A DNA stretch of 64,000 nucleotides from Acidovorax sp. Leaf191 (lineage in GTDB: Bacteria; Pseudomonadota; Gammaproteobacteria; Burkholderiales; Burkholderiaceae_C): NCBI RefSeq assembly GCF_001424425.1, contig NZ_LMPT01000022.1, positions 345,260 through 409,259 on the forward strand, given 5' to 3'. Positions within the stretch are counted from its first letter, which is position 1; each line of letters begins with the position of its first letter. The notes below the pieces were generated by a model. It searched no databases. It was not told where the DNA came from and saw nothing but the letters and a program-made list of their open reading frames with translations. Made by a program: the position numbers and the translations under genes. Of this stretch, positions 43,627 to 53,162 are shown in pieces.

Positions 43627-46600
43627 TGGTCAAGCCAAAGGTCGTGCTGCCGGTCGTGCCCGCGGCGTTGCGCGCCTCCACGGTGTAGTTATGGGGGCCT
43701 TGCGCCTGCGCCGGCAGGGTGAAGTTCCACGCACCGTTGGCGTCGGCCGTGGCCGTACCGAGGGTGGTCGCTCCTTCCTTGATGGTGATGGTCGCATTGG
43801 CCGCCGCCGTGCCCACCAGCGTGGGCGTGGTGTCGTCGGTGCTCGCGCCGTTGGCCAGGTCGCCCTGCTTGCTGCCGGCGTTGTCCGTGGCCTTGCCCAC
43901 CGACACGGTGACGTTGCTCGTGTCCACCGTGAAGTTCAGCGGGTCGCTCGTGGCGCTGGTGTTGCCCGCCGCATCGGTCGCCGTGGCGGTGATGGCGTGC
44001 GCGCCGCTGGCCAGCTGCGTGGTGGGGGTGAAGCTCCAGCTGCCGTTGCTTTGCACGGCGGCGCTGCCCAGCAGCGTGCCGTTGTTGTAGACCTTGACGG
44101 TGTCCCCTGGCGTGCCCGAGCCGCTGAAGGTCGGGGTGGCGTCGTCGGTTGTGCTGCCGTTGGCGACGGTGCCTTGCACGGCGCCCTGGTCGTCTGTGGC
44201 TGTGGGCGCGCCCGGCTTGGCCGGACCAGTGGTATCCAGCACGATGGCATAGGCACCCGTCTCGGCACTGGACTGGCCCGCGCCGTCGATGGCCTTGGCC
44301 GTCAGCAGCTTGGTGCCGTCGCCGGCCAGGGCATTGCTCGTCACCGTCCAGGTGCCATTGGCCGCCACGGTGGTGGAGCCTACTTCCTGGCCATCCGCAT
44401 ACAGCTTGATGGTGGTGCCGGCCGTGCCCGTCCCGCTGACGGTCGGCGTGGTGTCGTCCGTCGTTTCGCCCTTGGCGATCGGTCCCGTCACGCTGCCTGC
44501 GTTGTCGCTCACGCCGGTGATGGCCGGCTGAGCTGGCGCGTCGCCCAGCAGCTTGAAGTTCCAGCCTGCACTGGAGGGGCCTTCGTTGCCCGCAGCGTCC
44601 ACGGGCCGCGCGGTCAGGTTGTGGTCACCGCTGGCCAGCGGGGTGGCGGGCTCGAAGCTCCATGCGCCGTTGGTCACCACGGCGCTGCCCAGCAGCGTGG
44701 AGCCGTCGTAGACGTTGACCTTGGCCACGTCCGCACCCACACCCGTGCCCTTGAAGGTGGGGCGCGCGTCGTCCGTCATGCTGCCACGGGCGATCTCGCC
44801 CTTGACCGCGCCCACGTCGTCCAGCAGCGTGAGCGTGCCTTCGCTGCCGGCGGCCGGGCCGCTCGTGTCCACCGTGATGTTCAGCACCGGGCTCTTGGCG
44901 CTTTCGTTGCCGGCTGCATCGGTCAGCGTGTAGCTGAAGGTGTGTGCGCCGTCCGCCAGCCCTGCTGACGGTGTGAGCGTACCCGTGGCCGGGTCGTAGG
45001 CTGCGGCCACCTGCACGCCGTCCACGTACAGCTTGGGCGTCTCCGTGAGGTTGGCGCCGACCTGGATGCCCGGGCGGGTGTCGTCCGAGGTCGGTGCCGT
45101 GCTGTTGGCGCTTTGCAGTGCGCCCACGTCGTCCTTGTAGGCCGCGGGTGCGGCCGGCGCGGCCGGTGCGGTCGTGTCGACCCGGACCGTGTAGGCGGCG
45201 CTTGGGGTGCTTTCGTTGCCCTGCGGGTCGGTGGCGGTCACCGTCAGCGGGTGGCTGCCTTCGGTCAGCGGTGCGGTGGGCGTGAAGCTCCAGCTGCCGT
45301 TGGACTGCACCGTGGTGCTGCCCAGCAGTGCGCCGTTGTCGTAGACCTTGATGATGTCTCCCGCCGTGGCTGCCGTGCCGGTGAGCGTCGGCGTGGTGTC
45401 GTCCGTGCTGGCGCCGCTCGCCACCGGGCCCTGCACCGTGCCCACGTCGTCCGTGACGCCGCCGATGGACGGCACCGTGGGGGGGGTGGTGTCGATCGTC
45501 AAGCCGAAGGTGGTACTGCCGGTGGTGCCTGCCGCATTGCGCGCCTCCACGGTGTAGTTGTGCGGGCCTTGCGCCTGCTGCGGCAGCGTGAACGACCATG
45601 CCCCGCTGCCGTCCGCGGTGGCGGTACCCAGCGTGGTCCCGCCTTCCTTGACGGTGATCGTGGCGCCGGCCGCCGCGGTGCCCACCAGCGTGGGCGTGGT
45701 GTCGTCGGTGCTCGCGCCGTTGGCCAGATCACCTTGCTTGGTACCTGCGTTGTCCGTGGCCTTGCCGACCGAAACGTTCACATTGCCAGTGTCCACCGTG
45801 AAGTTCAGCGGGTCGCTGGCCGCACTGGTGTTGCCCGCCGCATCGGTGGCAGTGGTGGTGATGGCGTGCGTGCCGCTGGCCAGTTGCGATGTGGGCGTGA
45901 AGCTCCAGCTGCCGTTGGCCTGCACCGATGCACTGCCCAGCAGGTTGCCGTTGTCGAACACCTTGACGGTATCGCCGGGGGTGCCCGATCCGCTCAGCGT
46001 GGGGGTGGCGTCGTCGGTGGTACCGCCGCTGGCCACGGGGCCCTGGACAGCGCCCTGATCGTCGTTGGCCGTGGGCACGCCCGGCTTGGCCGGTGCCGTG
46101 GTGTCCAGCACGATCGCGTAGGCACCGGTTTCGGTGCTCGACTGGCCTGCGCCGTCGAAGGCCTTGGCCGTCAGCAGCTTGGTGCCGTCGCCTGCCAGCG
46201 CGCTGCTCGTCACCTGCCAGGTGCCGTCCTGCGCCACGGTGGTCGAACCCACCTGCACACCGTCGGCATAGAGCCTGACGGTGGTGCCGGCGGCGCCCGT
46301 TCCGCTGACGGTGGGCGTGGTGTCGTCGGTGGCAGCGCCCTTGGCGACATTGCCTTGCACGCCGCCCGCGTTGTCGCTCACGCCGGTGATGGCGGGCTCC
46401 CGCGGGGCGTCGCCCAGCAGCTTGAAGTTCCACCCGGTGCTGGCGGGGCCTTCGTTGCCTGCAGCGTCGACAGGGCGCGCCGTGAAGTTGTGGTCGCCAC
46501 TGGCCAGAGGGGTGGAAGGCTCGAAGCTCCAGCTGCGGTTGGTCACCACCGCGCTGCCCAGCAACGTGGCGCCGTCGTAGATGTTGACCTTCGCCACGTC

Positions 46601-49177
46601 GGCGCCGGCGTTCATGCCCTTGAAGGTGGGCTTCGCGTCGTCGGTCATGCTGCCCGGGGTGATCTCGCCCTTGACAGCGCCCACGTCGTCCAGCAGGGTC
46701 AAGGTGCCTTCGCTGCCTGCGGTCGGTGCACTGGTGTCGACCGTCAGGTTCAGCGCCGGGCTCTTGCCACTCTCGTTGCCCGCCGCGTCGGTCAGCGTGT
46801 AGCTGACGGTGTGCGCACCTTCGGCCAGCGCTGTGCTGGGGGTGAGAGTGCCCGTGGCGGGGTCGTAGACCGCGGCCACCTGCACGCCGTCCACGTACAG
46901 CCTGGGCGTGTCGGTGAGGTTCTGGCCCACCAGGATGCCCGGGCGGGTGTCGTCGGTGGCGGGCGCCGTGCTGTTGGCACTTTGCACTGCTCCCACGTCG
47001 TCCTTGTAGCCAGCGGGTGCGGCCGCCGGGGTGGTCGGAGCCGCCGTATCCACCCGGACCGTGTAGGCCGCGCTCGGCGTGCTTTCGTTGCCCTGCGGGT
47101 CGGTCGCAGTCACCGTCAGCGGGTGGCTGCCGTCGGTCAAGGGTGTCTGCGGCGTGAAGCTCCAGCCGCCACCCGGCCTGACTTGTGTGCTGCCCAGCAG
47201 CACGCCATTGTCATAGACCTTGATGGTGTCGCCCGCCGTGGCACCGGTGCCCGAGAGCGTGGGCGTGGTGTCGTCGGTGCTGGCGCCGTTGGCGACCGGA
47301 CCTTGCACCGTGCCCACGTCGTCCGCAACGTCCCCGATGGACGCCACCGCGGGCGCCGTGGTGTCGATCGTCAAGCCGAAGCTGGTGCTGCCGGTGGTGC
47401 CAGCGGCGTTGCGCGCCTCGACGGTGTAGTTGTGCAAACCCTGCGCCTGTGTGGGCAGGGTAAAGCTCCAGGCTCCGTTCGCGTCGGCCGTGGCGGTACC
47501 CAGCGTGGTGGCGCCTTCCTTGACGGTGATTGTGGCGTTGGCCGCAGCGGTGCCCACCAGGGTGGGCGTGGTGTCGTCGGTGCTGGCGCCGTTGGCCAGG
47601 TCGCCCTGCTTGCTGCCCGCGTTGTCCGTGGCCTTGCCGACCGACACGCTCACGTTGCTGGTGTCCACGGTGAAATTCAGCGGGTCGCTGGTGGCGCTGG
47701 TGTTGCCTGCCGCGTCGGTCGCCGTGGTGGTGATGGCATGCGCACCGCCGCCCAGCGGAGCCGTGGGGGTGAAGCTCCAGCTGCCGTTGGGCTGCACCTG
47801 CGCAGTGCCCAGCAAGGTGGCGCCGCTGCCGTTGTTGTCGTAGACCTTGACCGTGTCGCCCGGCGTGCCGGAGCCGCTCAGCGTCGGGTAGGCGTCGTCG
47901 GTGGTGCCGCCGTTGGTGACCGGCCCCTGCACGGAGCCCTGGTCATCCGTCGCCACCGCCACGCCCGGCTTGGCGGGTGCCGTGGTGTCCAGCACGATCG
48001 TGTAGGTGCCGGTCTCCGGGCTGGCCTGGCCCGCGCCGTCGATGGCCTTGGCCGTCAGCTGCTTGGCGCCGTCGCCTGCGAGCGCAGTGCTCGTGACCCG
48101 CCAGGTGCCGTCCTGCGCCACCGTGGTCGAGCCGACTTCCACGCCATCTGCGTACAGCTTGACGGTGGTGCCCGCCGTGCCCGTGCCGCTGACCGTGGGG
48201 GTGGTGTCATCGGTCGTCGCCCCCTTGGCGATGCTGCCGGTGGCGCTGCCCGCGTCGTCGCTCACCCCCGTGATCGCTGGCGCTGCCGGCGCGTCGCCCA
48301 GCAGCCTGAAGTTCCACCCGGTGCTGGCCGGGCCCTCGTTGCCGGCCGCATCCACCGGGCGGGCGGTCAGGGTGTGGTCGCCGCTGGCCAGCGGTGTCGC
48401 CGGCTCGAAGATCCAGTTGCCGTTGCTGACCACGGCACTGCCCAGCAGGGTGCTGCCGTCGTACACGTTGACCTTGGCCACATCGGCACCGGCGCCCGTG
48501 CCCTTGAAGGTGGGGCGTGCGTCGTCGGTGACGCTGCCGCGTGTGATTTCGCCCCGGACCGCGCCCACGTCGTCGAGGAGGGTCAGGGTGCCTTCGCTGC
48601 CCACCGCAGGAGCACTGGTGTCCACCGTGAGGCTCAGTGCGGGGCTCTTGCCGCTTTCGTTGCCCGCCGCATCGGTCAGCGTGTAGCTGAAGGTGTGCGC
48701 GCCGTCCGCCAGTGCGGTGCTGGGCGTGAGGGTGCCTGTCGCGGGGTCGTACGCGGCCGCCACGGCCACGCCGTCCACGTACAGCTTGGGCGTATCGGTG
48801 AGGTTCTGGCCCACCAGGATGCCGGGGCGCGTGTCATCCGTGGCGGGCGCCGTGCTGTTGGCGCTTTGCACCGCGCCCACGTCGTCCTTGTAGCCAGCGG
48901 GTGCGGCCGCCGGGGTTGTCGGAGCCGCCGTGTCCACCTTCAGCGTGTAGGCTGCGCTCGGCGTGCTTTCGTTGCCCTGAGAGTCGGTGGCAGTCACCGT
49001 CAGCGGGTGGCTGCCGTCGGTCAGCGGCGTGAGCGGCGTGAAGCTCCAGCTGCCGTTGGCCTGCACGGTGGTGGTGCCCAGCAGCGAGCCGTTGTCGTAG
49101 ACCTTGATGGTGTCGCCGGCCGTTCCGCCCGAGCCCGACAGCGTGGGCGTGGTGTCGTCGGTGCTGGCTGGCACCAC
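42644..49177 (-). CDS. giant Bap-like adhesin, middle segment of Ig-like super-repeats
   Basis: Continuous frame from about 49168 to 43613 (beyond that it runs out of frame). It consists of about 18 bacterial Ig-like domains of 90-105 residues. The domains recur in a fixed order of six types, giving a super-repeat of about 1.8-1.9 kb seen three times. Type markers are GGTAGDTIKVYDNG, GYKDDVGAVQSANSTAP, SEGTLTLLDDVGAV, DAPAxPAITGVSDN, AKPGxxxATDDQGAVQG and SVGKATDNAGSKQGDLA. GTG at 49177 is in frame but is not a real start; this is the interior of one gene whose frame is broken at about 49.17 and 43.61 kb. Confidence 0.8.
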   Translation of the reverse strand: MVPASTDDTTPTLSGSGGTAGDTIKVYDNGSLLGTTTVQANGSWSFTPLTPLTDGSHPLTVTATDSQGNESTPSAAYTLKVDTAAPTTPAAAPAGYKDDVGAVQSANSTAPATDDTRPGILVGQNLTDTPKLYVDGVAVAAAYDPATGTLTPSTALADGAHTFSYTLTDAAGNESGKSPALSLTVDTSAPAVGSEGTLTLLDDVGAVRGEITRGSVTDDARPTFKGTGAGADVAKVNVYDGSTLLGSAVVSNGNWIFEPATPLASGDHTLTARPVDAAGNEGPASTGWNFRLLGDAPAAPAITGVSDDAGSATGSIAKGATTDDTTPTVSGTGTAGTTVKLYADGVEVGSTTVAQDGTWRVTSTALAGDGAKQLTAKAIDGAGQASPETGTYTIVLDTTAPAKPGVAVATDDQGSVQGPVTNGGTTDDAYPTLSGSGTPGDTVKVYDNNGSGATLLGTAQVQPNGSWSFTPTAPLGGGAHAITTTATDAAGNTSATSDPLNFTVDTSNVSVSVGKATDNAGSKQGDLANGASTDDTTPTLVGTAAANATITVKEGATTLGTATADANGAWSFTLPTQAQGLHNYTVEARNAAGTTGSTSFGLTIDTTAPAVASIGDVADDVGTVQGPVANGASTDDTTPTLSGTGATAGDTIKVYDNGVLLGSTQVRPGGGWSFTPQTPLTDGSHPLTVTATDPQGNESTPSAAYTVRVDTAAPTTPAAAPAGYKDDVGAVQSANSTAPATDDTRPGILVGQNLTDTPRLYVDGVQVAAVYDPATGTLTPSTALAEGAHTVSYTLTDAAGNESGKSPALNLTVDTSAPTAGSEGTLTLLDDVGAVKGEITPGSMTDDAKPTFKGMNAGADVAKVNIYDGATLLGSAVVTNRSWSFEPSTPLASGDHNFTARPVDAAGNEGPASTGWNFKLLGDAPREPAITGVSDNAGGVQGNVAKGAATDDTTPTVSGTGAAGTTVRLYADGVQVGSTTVAQDGTWQVTSSALAGDGTKLLTAKAFDGAGQSSTETGAYAIVLDTTAPAKPGVPTANDDQGAVQGPVASGGTTDDATPTLSGSGTPGDTVKVFDNGNLLGSASVQANGSWSFTPTSQLASGTHAITTTATDAAGNTSAASDPLNFTVDTGNVNVSVGKATDNAGTKQGDLANGASTDDTTPTLVGTAAAGATITVKEGGTTLGTATADGSGAWSFTLPQQAQGPHNYTVEARNAAGTTGSTTFGLTIDTTPPTVPSIGGVTDDVGTVQGPVASGASTDDTTPTLTGTAATAGDIIKVYDNGALLGSTTVQSNGSWSFTPTAPLTEGSHPLTVTATDPQGNESTPSAAYTVRVDTTAPAAPAAPAAYKDDVGALQSANSTAPTSDDTRPGIQVGANLTETPKLYVDGVQVAAAYDPATGTLTPSAGLADGAHTFSYTLTDAAGNESAKSPVLNITVDTSGPAAGSEGTLTLLDDVGAVKGEIARGSMTDDARPTFKGTGVGADVAKVNVYDGSTLLGSAVVTNGAWSFEPATPLASGDHNLTARPVDAAGNEGPSSAGWNFKLLGDAPAQPAITGVSDNAGSVTGPIAKGETTDDTTPTVSGTGTAGTTIKLYADGQEVGSTTVAANGTWTVTSNALAGDGTKLLTAKAIDGAGQSSAETGAYAIVLDTTGPAKPGAPTATDDQGAVQGTVANGSTTDDATPTFSGSGTPGDTVKVYNNGTLLGSAAVQSNGSWSFTPTTQLASGAHAITATATDAAGNTSATSDPLNFTVDTSNVTVSVGKATDNAGSKQGDLANGASTDDTTPTLVGTAAANATITIKEGATTLGTATADANGAWNFTLPAQAQGPHNYTVEARNAAGTTGSTTFGLTIDTTGQHRRHHAHAVGLGRNGRRHHQGLRQRLAAGHHYRAGQRQLELHAHGTADRRQPPADGDCHRPAGQRKHAQCGLHGPGRHGGTGHARVRTCGLQGRCRRGAERQQHGADHGRHPPRHPGGPEPDGHPQAVCRWRAGGRSLRSGHRHAHAHGRAGGRRTHLQLHADRCGGQRKRQEPGTEHHGGHRCPSGRSSADELRRQFRAGHQCQQHGTGHQRHHSRHQHRHRPDQPQAVREWHGGGRDLQRGDGHTHAQRRAGRRDLQPDLHVRQQRRHGQCPERPPGAQGGHYATGGAHDCLGPGHCRHSDGFVERRLHKERELHRKRR

Positions 49178-52100
49178 CGATGGCTGGTGCCGAAGGGGGC
49201 GTGGTGTCGACCGCGAGCGCGAAGCTGGTGCTGCCGGTGGTGCCCGCCGCGTTGCGTGCCTCGATGGTGTAGTTGTGCTGGCCCTGCGTCTGCACTGGCA
49301 GCGTGAAGCTCCATGCACCGCTGGCGTCGGCGGTGGCCGTGCCCAGCGTGGCACCGCCTTCCTTGACGGTGACGGTGGCGCCGGCAGCTGCGGTACCCAC
49401 CAGCGTGGGGGTGGTGTCGTCCGTGCTGGCGCCGTTGGCCAGATCGCCCCGCTTGCTGCCCGCATCGTCAACCGCCTTGCCCACCGATACGGTGACGTTG
49501 CTGGTGTCGACCGTGAAGTTCAGCGGGTCGCTGGCCGTGCCGGTATTGCCTGCCGCGTCGGTGGCCGTGGTGGTGATGGCGTGTGCGCCACTGCCCAGTG
49601 GCGCCGTCGGCGTGAAGCTCCAGCTGCCGTTGCCCTGCACGACGGCGCTGCCCAGCAGCGTGCCGTTGTCGTAGATCTTGACGGTGTCGCCCGGCGTGCC
49701 GGAGCCACTGAGCGTCGGGGTGGCGTCGTCGGTGGTGCTGCCACTCGTCACGGGGCCCTGCACCGCTCCCTGGTCATCGGTCGCTGCGGCCACGCCCGGC
49801 TTGGCGGGCGCCGTGGTGTCGAGCACGATGGGGTAGGCACCGGTCTCGGCGCTGGACTGGCCCGCACCGTCGATGGCCTTGGCCGTGAACAGCTTGGTGC
49901 CGTCGCCGGACAGGGTGTTGCTGGTCACCCTCCAGGTGCCGTCCTGCGCCACCGTGGTCGAGCCCACTTCCACGCCGTCTGCGTACAGCTTGACGGTGGT
50001 TCCGGCCGTGCCGGTCCCGCTGACCGTGGGGGTCGCGTCGTCGGTCGTCGCGCCCTTGGCGATATTGCCCTGCACACCGCCCGCGTTGTCGCCCACGCCG
50101 GTGATGGCCGGCTGCGCCGGTGCATCGCCCAGCAGTTTGAAGTTCCACCCGGCGCTCGCCGGGCCTTCGTTGCCCGCAGCGTCCACGGGTCGCGCAGTCA
50201 GGGTGTGGTCTCCACTGGCCAGCGGGGTTGCGGGCTCGAACGCCCAGCTGCCGTTGCTCACCGTGGCGCTGCCCAGCAGCGTGGCGCCGTCATACACGTT
50301 CACCTTGGCCACGTCGGCACCGGCCCCCATGCCCTTGAAGGTGGGGCGTGCGTCGTCGGTCATGCTTCCGCGGGCGATCTCGCCCTTGACGGCACCGACG
50401 TCGTCCAGCAGCGTGAGGCTCCCCTCGCTACCTGCCCCAGGCGCGGTCGTATCCACCGTGATGTTCAGGGGGTCGCTGGCAGCACTGGTATTGCCGGCGG
50501 CATCCGTCGCCGTGCTGGTGATGGCGTGCGCGCCGTTACTCAGCGGCGCGGCTGGCGCAAAGCTCCAGGTGCCGTTGCCCTGCACCTGCGTGCTGCCGAG
50601 CAAGGTGCCGTTGTCGTACACCTTGATGGTGTCGCCGGGCGTGCCCGAGCCGCTCAACGCCGGGGTGGTGTCATCGGTCGAACCGCCGTTGGCGATGGTA
50701 CCGACGACTGCGCCCTGGTCGTCGGTCGCAGCCGCCACAACTGGCTTGGTCGGGGCGGTCGTGTCCAGCACGATCGGGTAGGCGACCGCCTCGGCACTCG
50801 ACTGGCCGGCGCCATCGATGGTCTTGGCCGTCAGCAGCTTGGTGCCGTCGCCGGTGAGCGCGCTGCTTGTCACTGTCCAGCTGCCGTCGGCCGCCACCGT
50901 GGTGGAGCCTACCTCCTGGCCGTTGGCATACAGCTTGACGGTGGCACCTGCCGTCGCGGTGCCGGTGACCGTGGGGGTGGTGTCATCTGTCGTTGCGTTT
51001 CTGGCAAGGCTCCCCGTCACGCTGCCTGTGTTGTCGGTCACGCCCGTGATGGACGGTGCCTGCGGCGTGTCCCCTTGCACCTTGAAGTTCCATCCGGTGC
51101 TGGCAGGACCTTCGTTGCCTGCCGCGTCCACCGGGCGCGCCGTCAGGGTGTGGTCGCCGCTGCTCATCGGCACCGTGGGCTCGAAACTCCAGTTGCCATT
51201 GCTGCCCGTGGCGCTGCCGACCAGCGTGTTGCTGTCATACACATTGACCTTGACCACGTCGGCCCCTGTCCCCGTGCCCTTGAAGGTGGGTTTTGCGTCA
51301 TCGGTGACTCCGCCGCGGGCAATTTCGCCCCGGACAGCGCCCACGTCGTCCGTCACCGTCAAGGTGCCTTCGCTGCCTGCCACCGGCGCACTGGTGTCGA
51401 CGGTGAGGCTGAGCGCCGGGCTCTTGCCGCTTTCGTTGCCGGCCGCGTCGGTCAGCGTGTAGGTGATGCTGTGCGCACCCTCGGCCAGCGCCGTGCTGGG
51501 CGTGAGCGTGCCTGTGGCAGCATCGTACACTGCGGTGACCTGCACACCGTCCACATACAGTTTGGGCGCATCCGTCAGGTTCTGGCCCACCAGAACGCCT
51601 GGCCTGGTGTCGTCGGTCGCGGCAGCGGTGCTGCTGGCGCTTTGCACGGACCCCACGTCGTCCTTATAGCCCACAGGCGCCGCGGTCGGCGTGGCCGGGG
51701 GCGTCGTGTCCACCGTCAGCACCAGGGGGTCGCTGCGCTCGCTCAACGTGCCCGAGGCGTTGGTGGTGGCATAGGTCAGGCTGTGCCGTCCTTCGGACAA
51801 CGGCGACGTTGGTGTGAGCGTGCCCGTCGCTGCGTCGTAGGTGGCGGAGACCTCGGCGCCGTCCACATACAGCTTCGGGTTGCTCAGGCCCGTGCCCACT
51901 TTCAGCCCTGGCGTGGTGTCGTTGGTGGTGGATGCCGCGCTTTGGGTATTGATGATGGGTGCGGCATTGTCGTCGTAGCCCGTGGGCGTGGCCGGCTTGG
52001 GCACCGTGACGGTGTTGACAGAGACCGATATCGGATCGCTCTGGACGCTCTCATTGCCAGCCTCATCGCTGACGGTGTAAGTGATTTTGTGCGCGCCGTC

Positions 52101-53162
52101 CGCCAGCGGGGTGCTGGGCGTCAGGGTGCCAGTTTCGGCATCGTAGGTTGCAGGCACCTGTACGCCATCCACGTACAGTCTGGCCCCGGCATGGCCCAGG
52201 CCGATGTTCAGACCCGGGGTGCTGTCGTCGGTCGTTGCGGCGGTGCTGCTGGCGTTTTGCGCTGTGCCGACGTTGTCGTTGTAGCCCGTGGCCGCGGCCG
52301 GCTTGGCCGGTGCCGTGGTGTCCACCACGAACTCCAGCGGGGGACTTTGCTCGCTGTAGACGCCGTCGCTGTTGGCGTAGGTGTAAGTGAGCTTGTAGGA
52401 GCCTTCAGGCAAGGGCACGTTGGGCGTGAGTGTGCCGGTGGTCGCATCGTAGGTAGCTGCGACCTCCTTGCCATTCACATACAGCTTTGGATTGATCAAG
52501 CCGGCGCCGATGTTCAACCCAGGCGTGGTGTCGTTGGTGGCCGCCGAAGTGCTGCGGGCATTGACGACGGGCGCGGAATTGTCGTTGTAGCTGGTGGGCG
52601 CGCCGGGCTTGGGGGGTACGGGTGCCGCAGCCGGAGGCGGGTTGGTATTTTGCGTGGCAATGGCCACGGTCGACAGCGCTGCCCCACCCACCAGCAGCAT
52701 CGGCAGGGCGGCGAACCCCTCGCCCGCACCGGCTAGCGCAGCCGAATCGCCCAGAACCTGCACGGCGCCTTCGCCACCATCGATCAGTCCAGCCACCCCT
52801 TGGTCGGCACCACCGGCCTGGGGCATGTAGTCATAGACGACACCGTCCTTGCCATAGCCCACCAACCGCGACCCATCCTGGTCATAAAAGTCCTCGATGA
52901 TCAGGTCGGAACTGCCGGTGCCGTCTTCCAGGAAGTCCACTTGCAGATCAGTGCCGACCCGACGGACCTTGACTACTTGAGGGGCTCTCTGCGTGTCCGC
53001 CTGCATGAGTTCGATGGTGACGCCTCCCCGTGCGCTGATTCTGGCCACGCCTTGGCCTGGGGTCGCCACTGTTTTCGGCGCCAGTGATCTTTCGATGCTG
53101 ACCCCGCCAGATGCAGAGGATTTATCTATTTTTACTACGGATGCATAGACTTCAGCGTTCAT
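48834..53162 (-). CDS. giant Bap-like adhesin, N-terminal segment
   Basis: 1442 codons, of which about the first 1330 are in the native frame (53162 to about 49170). The N-terminal 130 residues (MNAEVYASVVKIDKSSAS, DLIIEDFYDQDGSRLVGYG) resemble the BapA prefix domain of Bap-type biofilm adhesins. A hydrophobic stretch near residue 155 (LPMLLVGGAALSTVAIA) follows, then four domains of a YNDN-type repeat, then Ig-like domains of the super-repeat. The ATG at 53162 has no clear Shine-Dalgarno. The protein should be exported by the type I system encoded downstream on the same strand. The reading frame leaves homology at about 49170 (AIGGA then nonsense). Confidence 0.82.
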   Translation of the reverse strand: MNAEVYASVVKIDKSSASGGVSIERSLAPKTVATPGQGVARISARGGVTIELMQADTQRAPQVVKVRRVGTDLQVDFLEDGTGSSDLIIEDFYDQDGSRLVGYGKDGVVYDYMPQAGGADQGVAGLIDGGEGAVQVLGDSAALAGAGEGFAALPMLLVGGAALSTVAIATQNTNPPPAAAPVPPKPGAPTSYNDNSAPVVNARSTSAATNDTTPGLNIGAGLINPKLYVNGKEVAATYDATTGTLTPNVPLPEGSYKLTYTYANSDGVYSEQSPPLEFVVDTTAPAKPAAATGYNDNVGTAQNASSTAATTDDSTPGLNIGLGHAGARLYVDGVQVPATYDAETGTLTPSTPLADGAHKITYTVSDEAGNESVQSDPISVSVNTVTVPKPATPTGYDDNAAPIINTQSAASTTNDTTPGLKVGTGLSNPKLYVDGAEVSATYDAATGTLTPTSPLSEGRHSLTYATTNASGTLSERSDPLVLTVDTTPPATPTAAPVGYKDDVGSVQSASSTAAATDDTRPGVLVGQNLTDAPKLYVDGVQVTAVYDAATGTLTPSTALAEGAHSITYTLTDAAGNESGKSPALSLTVDTSAPVAGSEGTLTVTDDVGAVRGEIARGGVTDDAKPTFKGTGTGADVVKVNVYDSNTLVGSATGSNGNWSFEPTVPMSSGDHTLTARPVDAAGNEGPASTGWNFKVQGDTPQAPSITGVTDNTGSVTGSLARNATTDDTTPTVTGTATAGATVKLYANGQEVGSTTVAADGSWTVTSSALTGDGTKLLTAKTIDGAGQSSAEAVAYPIVLDTTAPTKPVVAAATDDQGAVVGTIANGGSTDDTTPALSGSGTPGDTIKVYDNGTLLGSTQVQGNGTWSFAPAAPLSNGAHAITSTATDAAGNTSAASDPLNITVDTTAPGAGSEGSLTLLDDVGAVKGEIARGSMTDDARPTFKGMGAGADVAKVNVYDGATLLGSATVSNGSWAFEPATPLASGDHTLTARPVDAAGNEGPASAGWNFKLLGDAPAQPAITGVGDNAGGVQGNIAKGATTDDATPTVSGTGTAGTTVKLYADGVEVGSTTVAQDGTWRVTSNTLSGDGTKLFTAKAIDGAGQSSAETGAYPIVLDTTAPAKPGVAAATDDQGAVQGPVTSGSTTDDATPTLSGSGTPGDTVKIYDNGTLLGSAVVQGNGSWSFTPTAPLGSGAHAITTTATDAAGNTGTASDPLNFTVDTSNVTVSVGKAVDDAGSKRGDLANGASTDDTTPTLVGTAAAGATVTVKEGGATLGTATADASGAWSFTLPVQTQGQHNYTIEARNAAGTTGSTSFALAVDTTPPSAPAIGGASQHRRHHAHAVGLGRNGRRHHQGLRQRLAAGHHHRAGQRQLELHAAHAADRRQPPADGDCHRLSGQRKHAERSLHAEGGHGGSDNPGGRTRWLQGRRGRGAKRQQHGARHG

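Noticed and set aside
45113..49306. Very long open frame (about 1400 codons) on the plus strand opposite the adhesin
   Set aside because: It is the mirror of the repetitive, GC-rich adhesin codons; the translation is Arg/Gly/Val/His-rich with no domain and repeats with the same period as the adhesin.
43600..52500. Regular DNA repeats considered as a CRISPR array
   Set aside because: The repeats are translated in frame as Ig-like domains, have no constant-length spacers, and no cas genes are present.
49104..52736. Second long plus-strand frame opposite the adhesin N-terminus
   Set aside because: Same reason: antisense shadow of biased codon use, no start signal or domain.
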